A stretch of DNA of 64,000 bases from UBA6522 sp965205045 (GTDB lineage Bacteria > Pseudomonadota > Gammaproteobacteria > Steroidobacterales > Rariloculaceae). The translations under genes were made by a program, and so were the position numbers. The stretch lies in NCBI GenBank assembly GCA_965205045.1, contig OZ242031.1, positions 5,704,001 through 5,768,000 on the forward strand, read 5' to 3'. A model generated the notes under the pieces. It was not told the origin of the DNA, did not search any database, and was given only the letters and a program-made list of their open reading frames with translations. The stretch's first letter is position 1. Each line of letters begins with the position of its first letter. Positions 18,901 to 28,553 of the stretch are shown here, piece after piece.

Positions 18901-21750
18901 AGCCGCGAGCGCCTGGCCCGTGTGGCTCCCGGGGCACCCTTCCAGTTGTTGCGGGGGACCGGCGGCCACGACACACCCGCCCTCATCACCGCCCTCCGGG
19001 CCGAGGTCGACGATCCAGTCGCAGCAGCGGATCAGATCCAGATTGTGCTCGATGACCACGACGGAATGACCCTGGCGGATGAGTTCGTCGAAGGCGCCGA
19101 GCAGTTTATCGACGTCGGCGAAATGCAATCCGGTGGTGGGCTCATCGAAGATGAAGAGCGTCGGCTCATGGGTGCGGCGGCGGGCCCTGGCCAGGTGGCC
19201 GGCCAGCTTGAGCCGCTGGGCTTCCCCGCCCGAAAGGGTCGGTACCGGCTGTCCGAGGGCCAGGTAGTCCAGGCCCACAGCCTGCAGCGGACGCAACCCC
19301 CTCAGCACGGCGGCATCGTCCGCAAAGAACTCAACGGCCTGCGCAACCGTCATCTCCAGAATGTCCGCCATGGACTTGCCGGAACCGTTGTGCCCGGGCA
19401 ATTTGACCTCCAGGACTTCCTCCCTGAACCGCCGCCCTCCGCAGGCCCCGCAGCGCAGGTACACATCGCTGAGAAACTGCATCTCCACGTGCTCGAAGCC
19501 CTTGCCCGAGCAGTCCGCGCACCGGCCGTTGCCCGAATTGAAGCTGAAGGCGCCGGGCGCGTAGCCGCGTTCCCGGGCCAGCGGCTGTGCCGCCAGCCGT
19601 TTGCGCATCGCATCCAGCGAGCCGACGAAGCTGGCGGCGTTGGATCGGGTGGTGCGGCCGATGGGGGCCTGATCCACGGCCACGACGTGGGCGATGTATT
19701 CGTGACCGCGGATTCCGTCGTGGGTTCCCGCAGGCGCGCTGCCCGCGCCCTTGAGCCTCGCCAGCGCGTGGTGAAGCACGTCGACGACGAGCGTGGACTT
19801 GCCGGACCCGCTGACGCCGGTGACGCCCACCAGCCTCCCCAGGGGGATGCGCACGTCGATGTGCCTGAGGTTGTGTTGGGAGGCGCCCAGCACATCGAGG
19901 GTCCGCCCGTCGGCCTCCACCGGCAGAAGGGTGCGGCTGAGGCGCCGTTCGCCGCGCAGGTACCGGGCGGTCAGGGAGTTCCCGGTGTGCCTGAGGTCAT
20001 CGGGCCTGCCGAAGAAAACCACTTCCCCGCCGGCGGCGCCGGGCCCCGGACCCAGATCGAGAATCCGGTCGGCCGCGATCATGACCTGGGGATCGTGCTC
20101 GACCACGATCAACGTATTGCCGGCCTCGCGCAGGTGCCGCAGCACGCCGATCACCCGGCTCATGTCCCTCGCGTGCAGACCGATGCTGGGCTCGTCGAGC
20201 ACGAACAGCGCGTTCACCAGCGACGCGCCCAGCGCCGTGGTCAGGTTGATCCGCTGGACCTCGCCGCCGGAAAGTGTGCGCGACTGGCGGTCCAGAGTGA
20301 GGTAGCCGAGCCCGACCTCGCACAGGAACCGCAGGCGGCCGCGGATTTCGTCCAGCAGCAGCCGGCCCGCATCGTCCATGGCGCCGGGCAACCGGACGCG
20401 CTCGAAGAAGCGCAGGGCCGCGCTCACGGGCAGTTGCATGACGTCGTGGAAGCACAGCCCCGGCAGTTCGCCGAAGGCCTCCCTGGACACTTCCAGCCCG
20501 GGATAGCTGAACCGCCGGCTCAGGTCCATGGCGTCGGCGGCATCCTGCACCGTACCCAACCGCCAGAGCAGCGCGTCCGGCTTCAGCCGGGACCCGCCGC
20601 AAGACCTGCATCGGTCGTAGGAACGGTACCTGGAGAGCAGCACCCGGATGTGCATCCGGTAGCTGCGCCGCTCCAGCCACGCAAAGAAGCGGTCCAGCCC
20701 GTACCAGGCGCCCCTGCGCCGGGGCCTTTCGCCCCGCCAGACCCATTCGCGCTGCTCCGGTGTCAGGTCCCGCCATGGGATATCCACAGGGACGCCCACG
20801 GCCGCGGCACGTTCCAGCAGCTTCCGGTGGCGCCCCAGGTAGCTCTTGCTCTGCAGCGGCCGGATGGCGCCCTGGGCCAGGGTCTTGCCTTCGTCCGGAA
20901 CCACCAGCCGGGGATCGATTCCCATGGTGCGCCCGAACCCGCGGCATTGCGCACAGGCGCCAAGGGGTGAATTGAAGGAAAAGTTGTTGGGCGTCGGCTC
21001 GGTGTAGTGAATGTCGCACGGGGCACAGTGCAGCAATGACGAGAAACGGAATACCCTTTCCTCGTGTTCCAGTTCCCTGACCGTGACGCGCCCCCGGCCG
21101 CGCTCCAGGGCAAGTTCCAGCGCCTCGATGATTCGGCTCCGGTTCGTTTCCCCCAGGCGCACGCGATCCTGCACGACTTCGAAGCGCCCGGCATCTCTTG
21201 CGTGAATCCGCGTATAGCCCTGCGCCGCCAGGTACCGTTCGATCTCGTCCGCGGTGAAGTTCTCGGGAATCGGCACCGTAAAGGTGATCGCGGTCCGTGA
21301 ACCCCGGCCGCAAAAAGTCCGCCCCAGCTTCCGGAAGATCGCTTCGGGCTCGTCCTTGCGGACCCTTTGGCCGCAGCGCCGGCAGTAGAGTCCGGCAGCG
21401 CGCGCGAAGAGCAGCTTGAGGTGATCGTTGATCTCCGTCATCGTGCCCACGGTCGAGCGGGAGGTCCTCACCGGGTTGGTCTGGTCGATGGCGATGGCCG
21501 GCGGGATGCCCTCGATGCTGTCGACCCGGGGCTTGTCCATCCGGTCCAGGAACTGCCGGGCATAGGGCGAAAACGTCTCCACGTAGCGCCTCTGCCCCTC
21601 CGAATACACGGTGTCGAAGGCGAAGGACGACTTGCCGGAACCGCTGACGCCGGTGACGACGATGAACTCGTTGAGGGGCAGGTCCAGGTCCAGGCCCTTG
21701 AGGTTGTTCTGGCGGGCGCCGCGAACCCGGATGCTGTCGCCGGACATCAT
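15971..21750 (-). CDS. uvrA: Double-length UvrA (four ABC nucleotide-binding domains), frameshifted near the 3' end
   Basis: About 1926 aa if the frame is restored, twice the usual UvrA. Unit 1 (about residues 1-950) and unit 2 (about 1010-1926) each hold two ABC domains. Walker A GVSGSGKS is seen four times (K40, then near 650, 1045 and 1610); signatures LSGGEVQR and LSGGEAQR occur twice each; Walker B segments are FVLDEPSIGLH, FIFDEPTTGLH, YILDEPTIGLH and YVLDEPTIGLH. Zinc-finger CxxC pairs are present in both units. A one-base deletion near 16734 (minus strand ACCTACATCGCATCTGG, where a second G after ATCG restores TYIGIWGEIRR) moves the last 255 codons to another frame. ATGATG at 21750/21747 follows AAGGA. 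It is probably an accessory UvrA for DNA damage binding, not the housekeeping copy. Confidence 0.85.
17888..17959. repeat. Eight degenerate 9-bp tandem units inside uvrA
   Basis: Units such as GGCTCGTCC, GGCCCATTC and GGCTTTTCC repeat eight times in frame and encode a tripeptide xxP run (EKP EKP DNP NGP and similar) inserted in unit 2 of the double UvrA. It is a low-complexity linker, absent from usual UvrA. Confidence 0.75.
18746..18840. repeat. Pair of 20-bp direct repeats in the uvrA inter-unit linker
   Basis: GCGTCCCGGACCCCGGATAC (18746-18765) and a copy with one difference (18821-18840) lie 75 bp apart, in the Pro/Gly-rich linker that joins the two UvrA units. Both encode the PGVRDA or SGVRDA segment. 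Confidence 0.65.
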
Positions 21751-21868
21751 GGAGTCCTTCGGCGGACCATCGGCCGCCGCCAGCGAGGCGGTCTTCCGCC
21801 CCTTGCGGCGGAATTCTCGTCGCGGGATGCCCGGGCGAGGAATCTGGATCGCACGGCGAGCAAAACCG

Positions 21869-22786
21869 TCAGTCGCCGGAGGCGTTCTCGTCATCCGCGA
21901 GATACCGCTCCAGAAGGCCGGCGTAGGCATCCACGCGCCGGTCACGCAGAAACGGCCACTCGACACGACATCGCTCGACCGCGGGGAGGTCGAGTTCGGC
22001 GATGAGCACTTCGTCCGACTCGGCGGATGCCCGCGCCAGCACGCGGCCGTCGGGGGCCGAGGCGAAGCTGCCGCCCCAGAACCCGATGCCCCCGGAACCG
22101 CCCGGAGCCGCTTCGAACCCGACGCGGTTGACGGCAATCACGAAACAACCGTTGGCGATACCGTGGCTTCTCTGCATCAGCTCCCAGGCCTCGGACTGAC
22201 GGGCACGCGCCTCCGGGCCGTCATCGGGATGCCAGCCGATGGCGGTGGGATAGATCAGGATTCGTGCGCCCTTCAGGGCCGCCAGGCGCGCCGCCTCCGG
22301 AAACCACTGATCCCAGCACAGCATTACTCCGCACGCGCCCCAGCGGCTGCGGAACGGCCTGAAGCCAAGGTCCCCGGGGGTAAAGTAGTACCTCTCGCGG
22401 TAGCCGAAAACGGGATCGTCGGGAATGTGCATTTTGCGGTACTTGCCGAGATAGCCGCGCCGTCCGTCGATAAACACGGCCGTGTTGTAATGGATGCCGG
22501 GCACACCCGGCTCGAACACGCTGCCGATCACCGCCACGTCCAGTTCCGCGGCCACTACCTCCAGAGCCCGGGTGGTCGGCCCGGGAACCGGCTCGGCCAA
22601 CTCGAAGTTGGCCGCATCCTCGCTCTGGCAGAAATACCTGAAGGAAAACAGTTCCGGAAGGCAGACCATTGTGGCGCCGGCGGCGTGCGCCCGGGCGATG
22701 AGATCCAGCGCCCGGCCCAGATTCTCGCCCGGGTCCGGCCGCATGCTCATCTGCACCAGCCCAACCACCAGGCGGTCGCCGGCCAT
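21869..22786 (-). CDS. aguB: N-carbamoylputrescine amidohydrolase
   Basis: 305 aa carbon-nitrogen hydrolase. The nitrilase triad is visible: E45 in CLPELFSF, K118 in KYRKMHIPDD, C157 in MLCWDQWFPE. The HIPDDPVFGYRERYYFTPGD segment and the length match AguB, which releases putrescine, CO2 and ammonia from N-carbamoylputrescine. ATG 22786 is chosen because it gives the normal family N-terminus. It follows speA by 73 bp on the same strand, so Arg to agmatine to putrescine is likely. The middle enzyme, agmatine deiminase (AguA), is not in the window. Confidence 0.88.
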   Translation of the reverse strand: MAGDRLVVGLVQMSMRPDPGENLGRALDLIARAHAAGATMVCLPELFSFRYFCQSEDAANFELAEPVPGPTTRALEVVAAELDVAVIGSVFEPGVPGIHYNTAVFIDGRRGYLGKYRKMHIPDDPVFGYRERYYFTPGDLGFRPFRSRWGACGVMLCWDQWFPEAARLAALKGARILIYPTAIGWHPDDGPEARARQSEAWELMQRSHGIANGCFVIAVNRVGFEAAPGGSGGIGFWGGSFASAPDGRVLARASAESDEVLIAELDLPAVERCRVEWPFLRDRRVDAYAGLLERYLADDENASGD

Positions 22787-22859
22787 CCCGTCCCGGGATC
22801 GGCTCACGAAACCAGGCCAACCGCAACGCGCCCGCCGGTCATCGGATTGCGGAACCGGT

Positions 22860-25067
22860 TCACGATTCCGGACCCGCCGCGTCGCCGATTTCGCAGTAGG
22901 TGCCCTGCCCCAGGCATTCGGTGTAGCGATCGATCGAACTGCAAGCGGCTTCCCCGGGCAGATCGCCCGCCGCGGCCTTCGATGCCACAAGGGCTTCCAT
23001 GGCAGTACGCAGCTCCGCTTCCTTGTACCCCATTTGCGCCAACAGGTCGGCCACCGATGTCGCCGGGACGATGTTGTCGATGCAGAAGCCCTGTACCGCT
23101 CGCTCGTCGGTGCGGACGTGGACTTCCGGCACCCGCCCGAAAAGATTGTGCGGGGCGCCCAGCACATCCTCGTAAGCGCCCATGAGGAAAAAACCCAGCT
23201 CGGCCCGGACTCCGGGTCGCGGCGGGTGCATCGGCAGGACCCGGGCATCGGGATCGGGAGAGATGTACCGGTCGATCCGGCCGTCCGCGTCGCATGTCAG
23301 ATCCATCAGGATCCCGCGGCGGGTCGGGCGCTCATTCAGCCGGCCGATTGGCATGACCGGAAAGTCCTGCCCGGTTGCCCAATGATCGGGCAGCGACCGG
23401 AACACCGAGAAGTCGCACAGGGCCCGATCGGCGCACGAGTACTCCAGCAACGTAAATTCCGTCGGCCGCATGCCCGCCGGCAAATCGAAACCGCCTTCCC
23501 GCAGGGACTCGAGGATCCGCCGCGCGACAGTTACGAAGGCACGCTCGGCCACGGCGTACTCCTCCAATCCCACTTTCCCTTCGGCGAAAGCCCCGCCGAC
23601 CTTCCGAAGGGCGTTGCCGGCCCTGGACAGCAATGCGGAGGCCTCACTCGAACCGATTGATGGCGGTTGCGGCATCGGTGCCGGCGCGCCGGTGCGAGAT
23701 CGGGCAGCCGGGGCAACTTCGGATTCGGGCGCGCCTTCGGCATTTCCTGTCCCCACCCCTTGCACGGCCATGCGGACAAGCCGCTCGGTGGCAGCGGCGA
23801 ATCGCGCCGAAAGGTCCATGTCGGCGGACAAACCGGGGCTTTCGCGAACGGACAGTACGGGCACGATCAGCACGGCGTGCTGAGCGGTGACTGCGCGACC
23901 GCATTCGGAGACGAGCACGGGAGGCGGCACCGAGCGGCTACGGCAGACGGTGTTTACGGCGTCGACGATGGTGCTGGCGTAGTTGGCCATGGAAAACTCG
24001 TCCGGCCGGGGCATGCACCCTGCGTGCCCATACTCGACGCCGAGTCCGCCGCCCACATCCAGGTATCGAAGCGCTGCCCCTCTTCGGACCAGCGAGGCAT
24101 AGACCTGCGCGGCATCCCGGGCCGCGCGATGCAGAAGGTCCAGATCCGCGATCTGGCTTCCCAGGTGAAAATGCAGCAATCCGAGCTGCGGAAGTACGTC
24201 CGGATTGCGCTTCAGCAGCGCCAGCAGTTCTGCCGGAGTGAGACCGAACTTGTGCTCGGGCAAGGTGGAACGGACGCTCGCAGGGCAATCCGCACTCAAG
24301 CCGGACAGTCTGATGCGCACGCCCAGCATCGGGCGTTCACCGCGCCCGGCCGCAACGCCAAGAAAGTCGGCAAACTCCTCCGGACTCTGCACCACCGGAA
24401 TGGCCTGCCTGCCGAGCCGCTGGGCATCCATCACCAGTTCGAGCATGGTTCCGTCCTTGACGCCATTGCATACGAGCAGTTGCCGGTCATCGCGCAGATG
24501 GGGCAGCGCGGCCGCCAACTCAGCCCTGGACCCGCACTCCAGGCCCAGACCGTACGCGCGGCCCGCCTCCAGTATTTCCGCCACCACTGGACACAGCGGA
24601 TTGACCTTGATCGGATAAACGCCCACGTGGCGGTTGCCGTATCCGGCCGCGGCGATCGCATCTCCAAAGGCGCCATGCAGCCGCGCCACCTGCGAGCGGA
24701 GAATGTCCGGGAAGCGGATCGTCAACGGAGACTCGACGCCTTGGCGCCGGGCTTCGTCGACGATCGCAGGCAGCTCAATGGAACGGGAGGCGCCCGGCGC
24801 GGTACGAACCGCAACGCGGCCGCGGGCGCCGATGGAAAAGTACGGCGGCCCCCAGCGCCCGATCCGATACAGTTCGCCCGAGTCCCCGGCGGACCATGCC
24901 GAACCCGGCACGGGCGATGAGCCGGGTTTGGCCGCTTCGACCCGCGGCGTGCCGGGATGGACCACTCCGGCCGGCGGCGTGCCGCGCTCTGCCAATTCGG
25001 CCGTCCGTGCGCCGGACTCCACCGCTTCGGTCGCCCGTGCCCGGGACACGTCACCAGTCCAGGACAT
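22860..25067 (-). CDS. speA: Biosynthetic arginine decarboxylase (SpeA type)
   Basis: 735 aa PLP enzyme of the alanine-racemase-fold decarboxylase family. The PLP lysine K154 lies in VGVYPIKVNP; other markers are LGLECGSRAELAAALPH, LLHFHLGSQIADL and the end SIDRYTECLGQGTYCEIG. It makes agmatine from arginine. It is about 90 aa longer than usual SpeA: a repetitive Pro/Ala-rich N-terminal extension of about 65 aa and an insertion near residues 440-490. Its start overlaps the deoxyhypusine-synthase-like gene by 17 bp, so the two are translationally coupled, and aguB follows. Confidence 0.9.
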   Translation of the reverse strand: MSWTGDVSRARATEAVESGARTAELAERGTPPAGVVHPGTPRVEAAKPGSSPVPGSAWSAGDSGELYRIGRWGPPYFSIGARGRVAVRTAPGASRSIELPAIVDEARRQGVESPLTIRFPDILRSQVARLHGAFGDAIAAAGYGNRHVGVYPIKVNPLCPVVAEILEAGRAYGLGLECGSRAELAAALPHLRDDRQLLVCNGVKDGTMLELVMDAQRLGRQAIPVVQSPEEFADFLGVAAGRGERPMLGVRIRLSGLSADCPASVRSTLPEHKFGLTPAELLALLKRNPDVLPQLGLLHFHLGSQIADLDLLHRAARDAAQVYASLVRRGAALRYLDVGGGLGVEYGHAGCMPRPDEFSMANYASTIVDAVNTVCRSRSVPPPVLVSECGRAVTAQHAVLIVPVLSVRESPGLSADMDLSARFAAATERLVRMAVQGVGTGNAEGAPESEVAPAARSRTGAPAPMPQPPSIGSSEASALLSRAGNALRKVGGAFAEGKVGLEEYAVAERAFVTVARRILESLREGGFDLPAGMRPTEFTLLEYSCADRALCDFSVFRSLPDHWATGQDFPVMPIGRLNERPTRRGILMDLTCDADGRIDRYISPDPDARVLPMHPPRPGVRAELGFFLMGAYEDVLGAPHNLFGRVPEVHVRTDERAVQGFCIDNIVPATSVADLLAQMGYKEAELRTAMEALVASKAAAGDLPGEAACSSIDRYTECLGQGTYCEIGDAAGPES
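24936..25055. repeat. Four degenerate 30-bp tandem units at the 5' end of speA
   Basis: Units begin at 24936, 24966, 24996 and 25026, with the pattern TTCGGCCG..CGTGCCGGG.. and a matching tail. They encode the variable N-terminal extension of SpeA, so the extension grew by repeat expansion. A fifth, weaker unit may precede at 24906. Confidence 0.6.
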
Positions 25068-26022
25068 GAGCGAATATCAGCGGCGCCACGATCGTGGCGT
25101 CGGACTCGATGAGAAACCGGGGCGTGTCCGCCGAGAGCTTTCCCCAGGTGATCTTTTCGTTGGGTACCGCGCCGGAATAGGAGCCGTAGCTCGTGGTGGA
25201 ATCGCTGATCTGGCAGAAATAGCCCCACTTGCGGACTTCCCGGCGGCCCAGATCCTGCTCCAGCAGCGGTACCGCGCAGATGGGGAAGTCGCCGGCGATA
25301 CCGCCGCCGATCTGGAAAAAACCCACCGGCGCTTCCCGGCTCACCGATTCGTACCACTGTACGAATTCGATCATGTACTCGATACCCGAACGCACCGTTC
25401 CGGTGCGCTCAAGGGTGCCGTCGATGCAGCGCGCCGCATACACGTTGCCCAGTGTTGAGTCCTCCCAGCCGGGTACGAACAGCGGCAAGTCCGCCTCGCT
25501 GGCGGCCACCAGCCAGCTTTCGTCAGGATCGATCTGGTAATCGGCCGTGAATGCCCCGGAGCGCAATGCCCGGCAGAGGAATTCGTGGGGGAGCCGGCGG
25601 CGGCCCGCCCGATCTGCGGCCCGCCATTCCCGCAACAGGATTCCCGCCACGCGCCGCATGGCCTCCTCCTCGGGAATGCAGGTATCGGTCACGCGATTGA
25701 GACCTCGCGCGGCCAGCGATTCCTCGTCCTCAGCGGTGAGGTCCCGGTAGCCGGGAATGCGCACATAGTGCTCATGTGCGACCAGGTTGAACAGATCTTC
25801 CTCCAGGTTCGCCCCGGTGCAGCAAATGGCGTGGACCTTGCCGCGGCGGATCATTTCCGCGAGGGACAACCCCAGTTCGGCCGTGCTCATGGCGCCGGCC
25901 AGGGTAACCAGCATCGCACCGCCCTCGTCCACCAGCCCGGCATAGGCTTCGGCCGCATCGGCCAGTGCCGCACTGTTGAAGTGCCGGTAGTGATGACGGA
26001 TGAAATCGCTGATCGCGCCCAT
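25051..26022 (-). CDS. Deoxyhypusine-synthase-like protein, probable polyamine enzyme
   Basis: 323 aa from ATG 26022, which is the usual homologue start; longer in-frame codons upstream look non-coding. Deoxyhypusine-synthase landmarks are MLVTLAGAMSTAELG, ICCTGANLEEDLFN, GGGIAGDFPI and NEKITWGKL with the Lys (K295) that forms the imine intermediate in the eukaryotic enzyme. Bacteria lack eIF5A hypusine, so bacterial members are thought to move an aminobutyl group between small polyamines, as plant homospermidine synthase does. First gene of the operon with speA and aguB, which supports a polyamine role. Product identity is inference. Confidence 0.85.
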   Translation of the reverse strand: MGAISDFIRHHYRHFNSAALADAAEAYAGLVDEGGAMLVTLAGAMSTAELGLSLAEMIRRGKVHAICCTGANLEEDLFNLVAHEHYVRIPGYRDLTAEDEESLAARGLNRVTDTCIPEEEAMRRVAGILLREWRAADRAGRRRLPHEFLCRALRSGAFTADYQIDPDESWLVAASEADLPLFVPGWEDSTLGNVYAARCIDGTLERTGTVRSGIEYMIEFVQWYESVSREAPVGFFQIGGGIAGDFPICAVPLLEQDLGRREVRKWGYFCQISDSTTSYGSYSGAVPNEKITWGKLSADTPRFLIESDATIVAPLIFAHVLDW

Positions 26023-26217
26023 GTATCTGTTTGTCGGTGACTGCAGCCGCCGCCGCCCGGGCGGCAGTGGCAGGAGTGTAGCAGCCCTTGGCAAGAGCCA
26101 CGGGCTGCGACCGAACCGGGGCATCGGTACCAACCCGCTCGCCACATGAAAATCGAGATCGCCGGCCACGGCCGCACTGTCGGCCCCGGCCGGGGTCCGA
26201 CCGGGTATCATTGCGCC

Positions 26218-26937
26218 ATGAAACGGCTCGCACTATCGATCCTTGCCTCGCTTGCGGCCGCCACCGCCCTGGCCCAGTCACCCGCCGGCGGGATGTTTCT
26301 CGTGGCGACCCCGCAGCTGCGCGACCCGCGGTTCGCCGAAACGGTGGTACTGATCCTGAATCACGGCAACGAGGGCGCCATCGGCGTGGTGGTCAATCGG
26401 CCCACCTGGGTAGAACCCGAGGTACTGTTTCCGGATGTGAACCATTTCCGCCGGTATCGGGGCGTGGTCTACTTCGGCGGACCCGTGGCACGCACCAGCG
26501 CGCTCTTCCTGATAAGGGATGGGAACCTGGCGGAAGGCGAGCCGATCGTTGACGATGTCTACATCACCGCTGACGTGGACGAGGTACGCGAAAATCTGCC
26601 TGCCCGGCCGGACGAGCGCGTGCTGCGCGTCTACGCCGGCTACGCGGGCTGGGGGCCGGGGCAACTGGAGAGAGAAATCTCCGCCGGCGATTGGCAGGTG
26701 ACGCCGGCCAGCGGCGATCTGATCTTTACCCCGGAGCCCGCGAACCTGTGGCGCGAAGTCCACCGAGCCGCACCGGACATGGGCATCGTCGGATTGCCGG
26801 GCAGCCGGTGGCGGGATCCCCGCGCCGCCAGTTTCCACTATTGCGGACGCTGCGACTCGCGCAACGCCCGGAACTCGCTGGTTTCGCTCCAGGACGGCCA
26901 TTCCTCTCCGTCGGCCAGCCGCCTGCCCATCAGGTAG
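26218..26937 (+). CDS. YqgE/AlgH family protein with signal peptide
   Basis: 239 aa from ATG 26218. The DUF179 core is clear: GMFLVATPQLRDPRFAETVV, GAIGVVVNRP, FGGPV and YAGYAGWGPGQLE. Usual YqgE proteins are cytosolic and about 185 aa; this one starts with MKRLALSILASLAAATALAQ, a good signal peptide, so the protein is probably periplasmic. The family has no firm biochemical function, although AlgH is linked to alginate regulation in Pseudomonas. It is divergent from the polyamine operon. The last 100 bp overlap the 3' end of the convergent M28 peptidase gene, and the C-terminal 35 residues look unlike the family. Confidence 0.82.
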   Translation: MKRLALSILASLAAATALAQSPAGGMFLVATPQLRDPRFAETVVLILNHGNEGAIGVVVNRPTWVEPEVLFPDVNHFRRYRGVVYFGGPVARTSALFLIRDGNLAEGEPIVDDVYITADVDEVRENLPARPDERVLRVYAGYAGWGPGQLEREISAGDWQVTPASGDLIFTPEPANLWREVHRAAPDMGIVGLPGSRWRDPRAASFHYCGRCDSRNARNSLVSLQDGHSSPSASRLPIR

Positions 26938-28553
26938 AGAAACGTCAGGTCCTCAACCGCTCCCGCCATATCCCAGTCCGGCTTCACCTCGTCGGTGACC
27001 TGGTGGTAGTCGTTGGCGGTGTATTCGATGCGCTTCTGCGCTCCATAGCCTTCCGGTTTGCCGATGTACTCCATGCCCGGGTCCGCATAGAAGGCCGGAA
27101 TACCGGCCCTGGCGAAGGCGAAGTGGTCCGAACGGTAGAAAAAGCCCTTCTCCGGTTCCGGATCGGGCGCCAGCGTGCGGCCGAGCTGCTCCGCTATGAC
27201 GGCGGCGACGTCGTCGAGTTCCGACTGCCCGAGGCCGACGATTGTCAGGTCGCGGGTGCGTCCCCACTGGTTGAGCATATCCATGTTGATCGCCGCAACG
27301 GTCTGGGCGACCGGGTAGAGCGGGTTCCGGGTATAGTGAAATGAACCCAGCAAGCCCGCTTCCTCCGCCGTGACGGCCAGGAACAGCACCGACCGGCGCG
27401 GCGGGCGGGCGGACAGGCTGTAGGCGCGCGCCAGTTCGATGAGCCCCGCCGTGCCGCTGGCGTTGTCGGCGGCGCCATTGAATATCTGGTCGCCCTCGAG
27501 GCTCTCGTCCCGGCCCACATGATCCCAGTGGGCAACATAGATGAGGACTTCGTCCGGCGCCTCGGCGCCCTCCACCTTCGCGACGACGTTGCGCGAACCG
27601 ATTCGGCGAATCTCGTTGCGAATCGCAAGCGACCCGGTCACGCCCAGCGGGATGGGCTCGAACCCCCGCACGGCCGCCTGCTGCTTCGCGGTTTCGAAAT
27701 CGAGCCCGGCCATCTCGAAAATCGACTCGGCGGCGGCCCGCTGCACCCACCCCTCGAAGGTGGGCCGGCCCAGGTTGTCGTCCGGCGCCGCCAGGTCGAA
27801 TGACTCGCCGAAGGGCTTGGCGCCGATCACTTCCCAGGGGTAGCCGGCAGGCCCCGTTTCGTGAATGACCAGCGACCCCGCGGCGCCCAGTTCCGCGGCC
27901 ATCTCGTGCTTGTACCTCCAGCGGCCGTAGTAAGTCATCGCGCGCCCGCCGAATATATCGTCGAGCGGCGGATCGTTGACCAGGAACAGGAGAATCCTGC
28001 CGCTGAGATCCATATCGCCGAAATCGTCCCAATCGTACTCGGGCGCGCGGGTGCCATAACCCACGAAGACGAACTCGGCGCCGTCGACGGCCACTGCGTC
28101 GACCACGTGCCTGGTCCCTGCCACGTAGTCCGTGGCCGGTTCCAGGGCGAGCGCCTCCACGCCGTTGGAAACCACGAGATTCTGCGGCGGCTGCGGGGTG
28201 ATCCCCACCAGCGGCACATCCTGCACCCAGGTGCCGTCGGGGTTGCCGGGCGACACTCCGAGCGCGCTGAACTGCTCGACGAGATAGTTCACCGTCAGTT
28301 CCTCGCCCGCCGATCCGGGCGCGCGCCCTTCGAACTCATCCGAAGACAGTATCTGGATCTCGGCAAGAAGCGTCTCCGCGCCGATACCGGCCACAACCTC
28401 AGTGGCAGCCTCTGCCGCGATCTCGGTGGCGTGTTCTGCAGCGACGTCCGCCGGTCCCGCGGTGCCATTCGGTCCAGCCGACCCATCCTCCATACCGCCG
28501 CCGCCGCACGACGCCAGCATCGGCAATCCAACTATCCAAAGCCATCGGTCCAT
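26838..28553 (-). CDS. Secreted M28 family zinc metallopeptidase lipoprotein
   Basis: 571 aa from ATG 28553, with GGGAGGG upstream. The N-terminus IVGLPMLASCGGGG carries a lipobox. A PA-domain-like insert follows the start of the peptidase, and the M28 zinc ligands are visible: HWDHVG, DNASG, the catalytic EE in TAEEAGLLGS, D in NMDML and H in YRSDHFAFAR. It probably trims peptides in the periplasm or at the cell surface. The stretch after the lipobox is a low-complexity Ala/Glu linker. Antisense overlap of 100 bp with the yqgE-like gene at the 3' end. All metal ligands are present. Confidence 0.9.
   Translation of the reverse strand: MDRWLWIVGLPMLASCGGGGMEDGSAGPNGTAGPADVAAEHATEIAAEAATEVVAGIGAETLLAEIQILSSDEFEGRAPGSAGEELTVNYLVEQFSALGVSPGNPDGTWVQDVPLVGITPQPPQNLVVSNGVEALALEPATDYVAGTRHVVDAVAVDGAEFVFVGYGTRAPEYDWDDFGDMDLSGRILLFLVNDPPLDDIFGGRAMTYYGRWRYKHEMAAELGAAGSLVIHETGPAGYPWEVIGAKPFGESFDLAAPDDNLGRPTFEGWVQRAAAESIFEMAGLDFETAKQQAAVRGFEPIPLGVTGSLAIRNEIRRIGSRNVVAKVEGAEAPDEVLIYVAHWDHVGRDESLEGDQIFNGAADNASGTAGLIELARAYSLSARPPRRSVLFLAVTAEEAGLLGSFHYTRNPLYPVAQTVAAINMDMLNQWGRTRDLTIVGLGQSELDDVAAVIAEQLGRTLAPDPEPEKGFFYRSDHFAFARAGIPAFYADPGMEYIGKPEGYGAQKRIEYTANDYHQVTDEVKPDWDMAGAVEDLTFLYLMGRRLADGEEWPSWSETSEFRALRESQRPQ

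Noticed and set aside
18922..20970. 682-codon plus-strand open frame
   Set aside because: Antisense shadow of uvrA; no recognised domain and no ribosome site.
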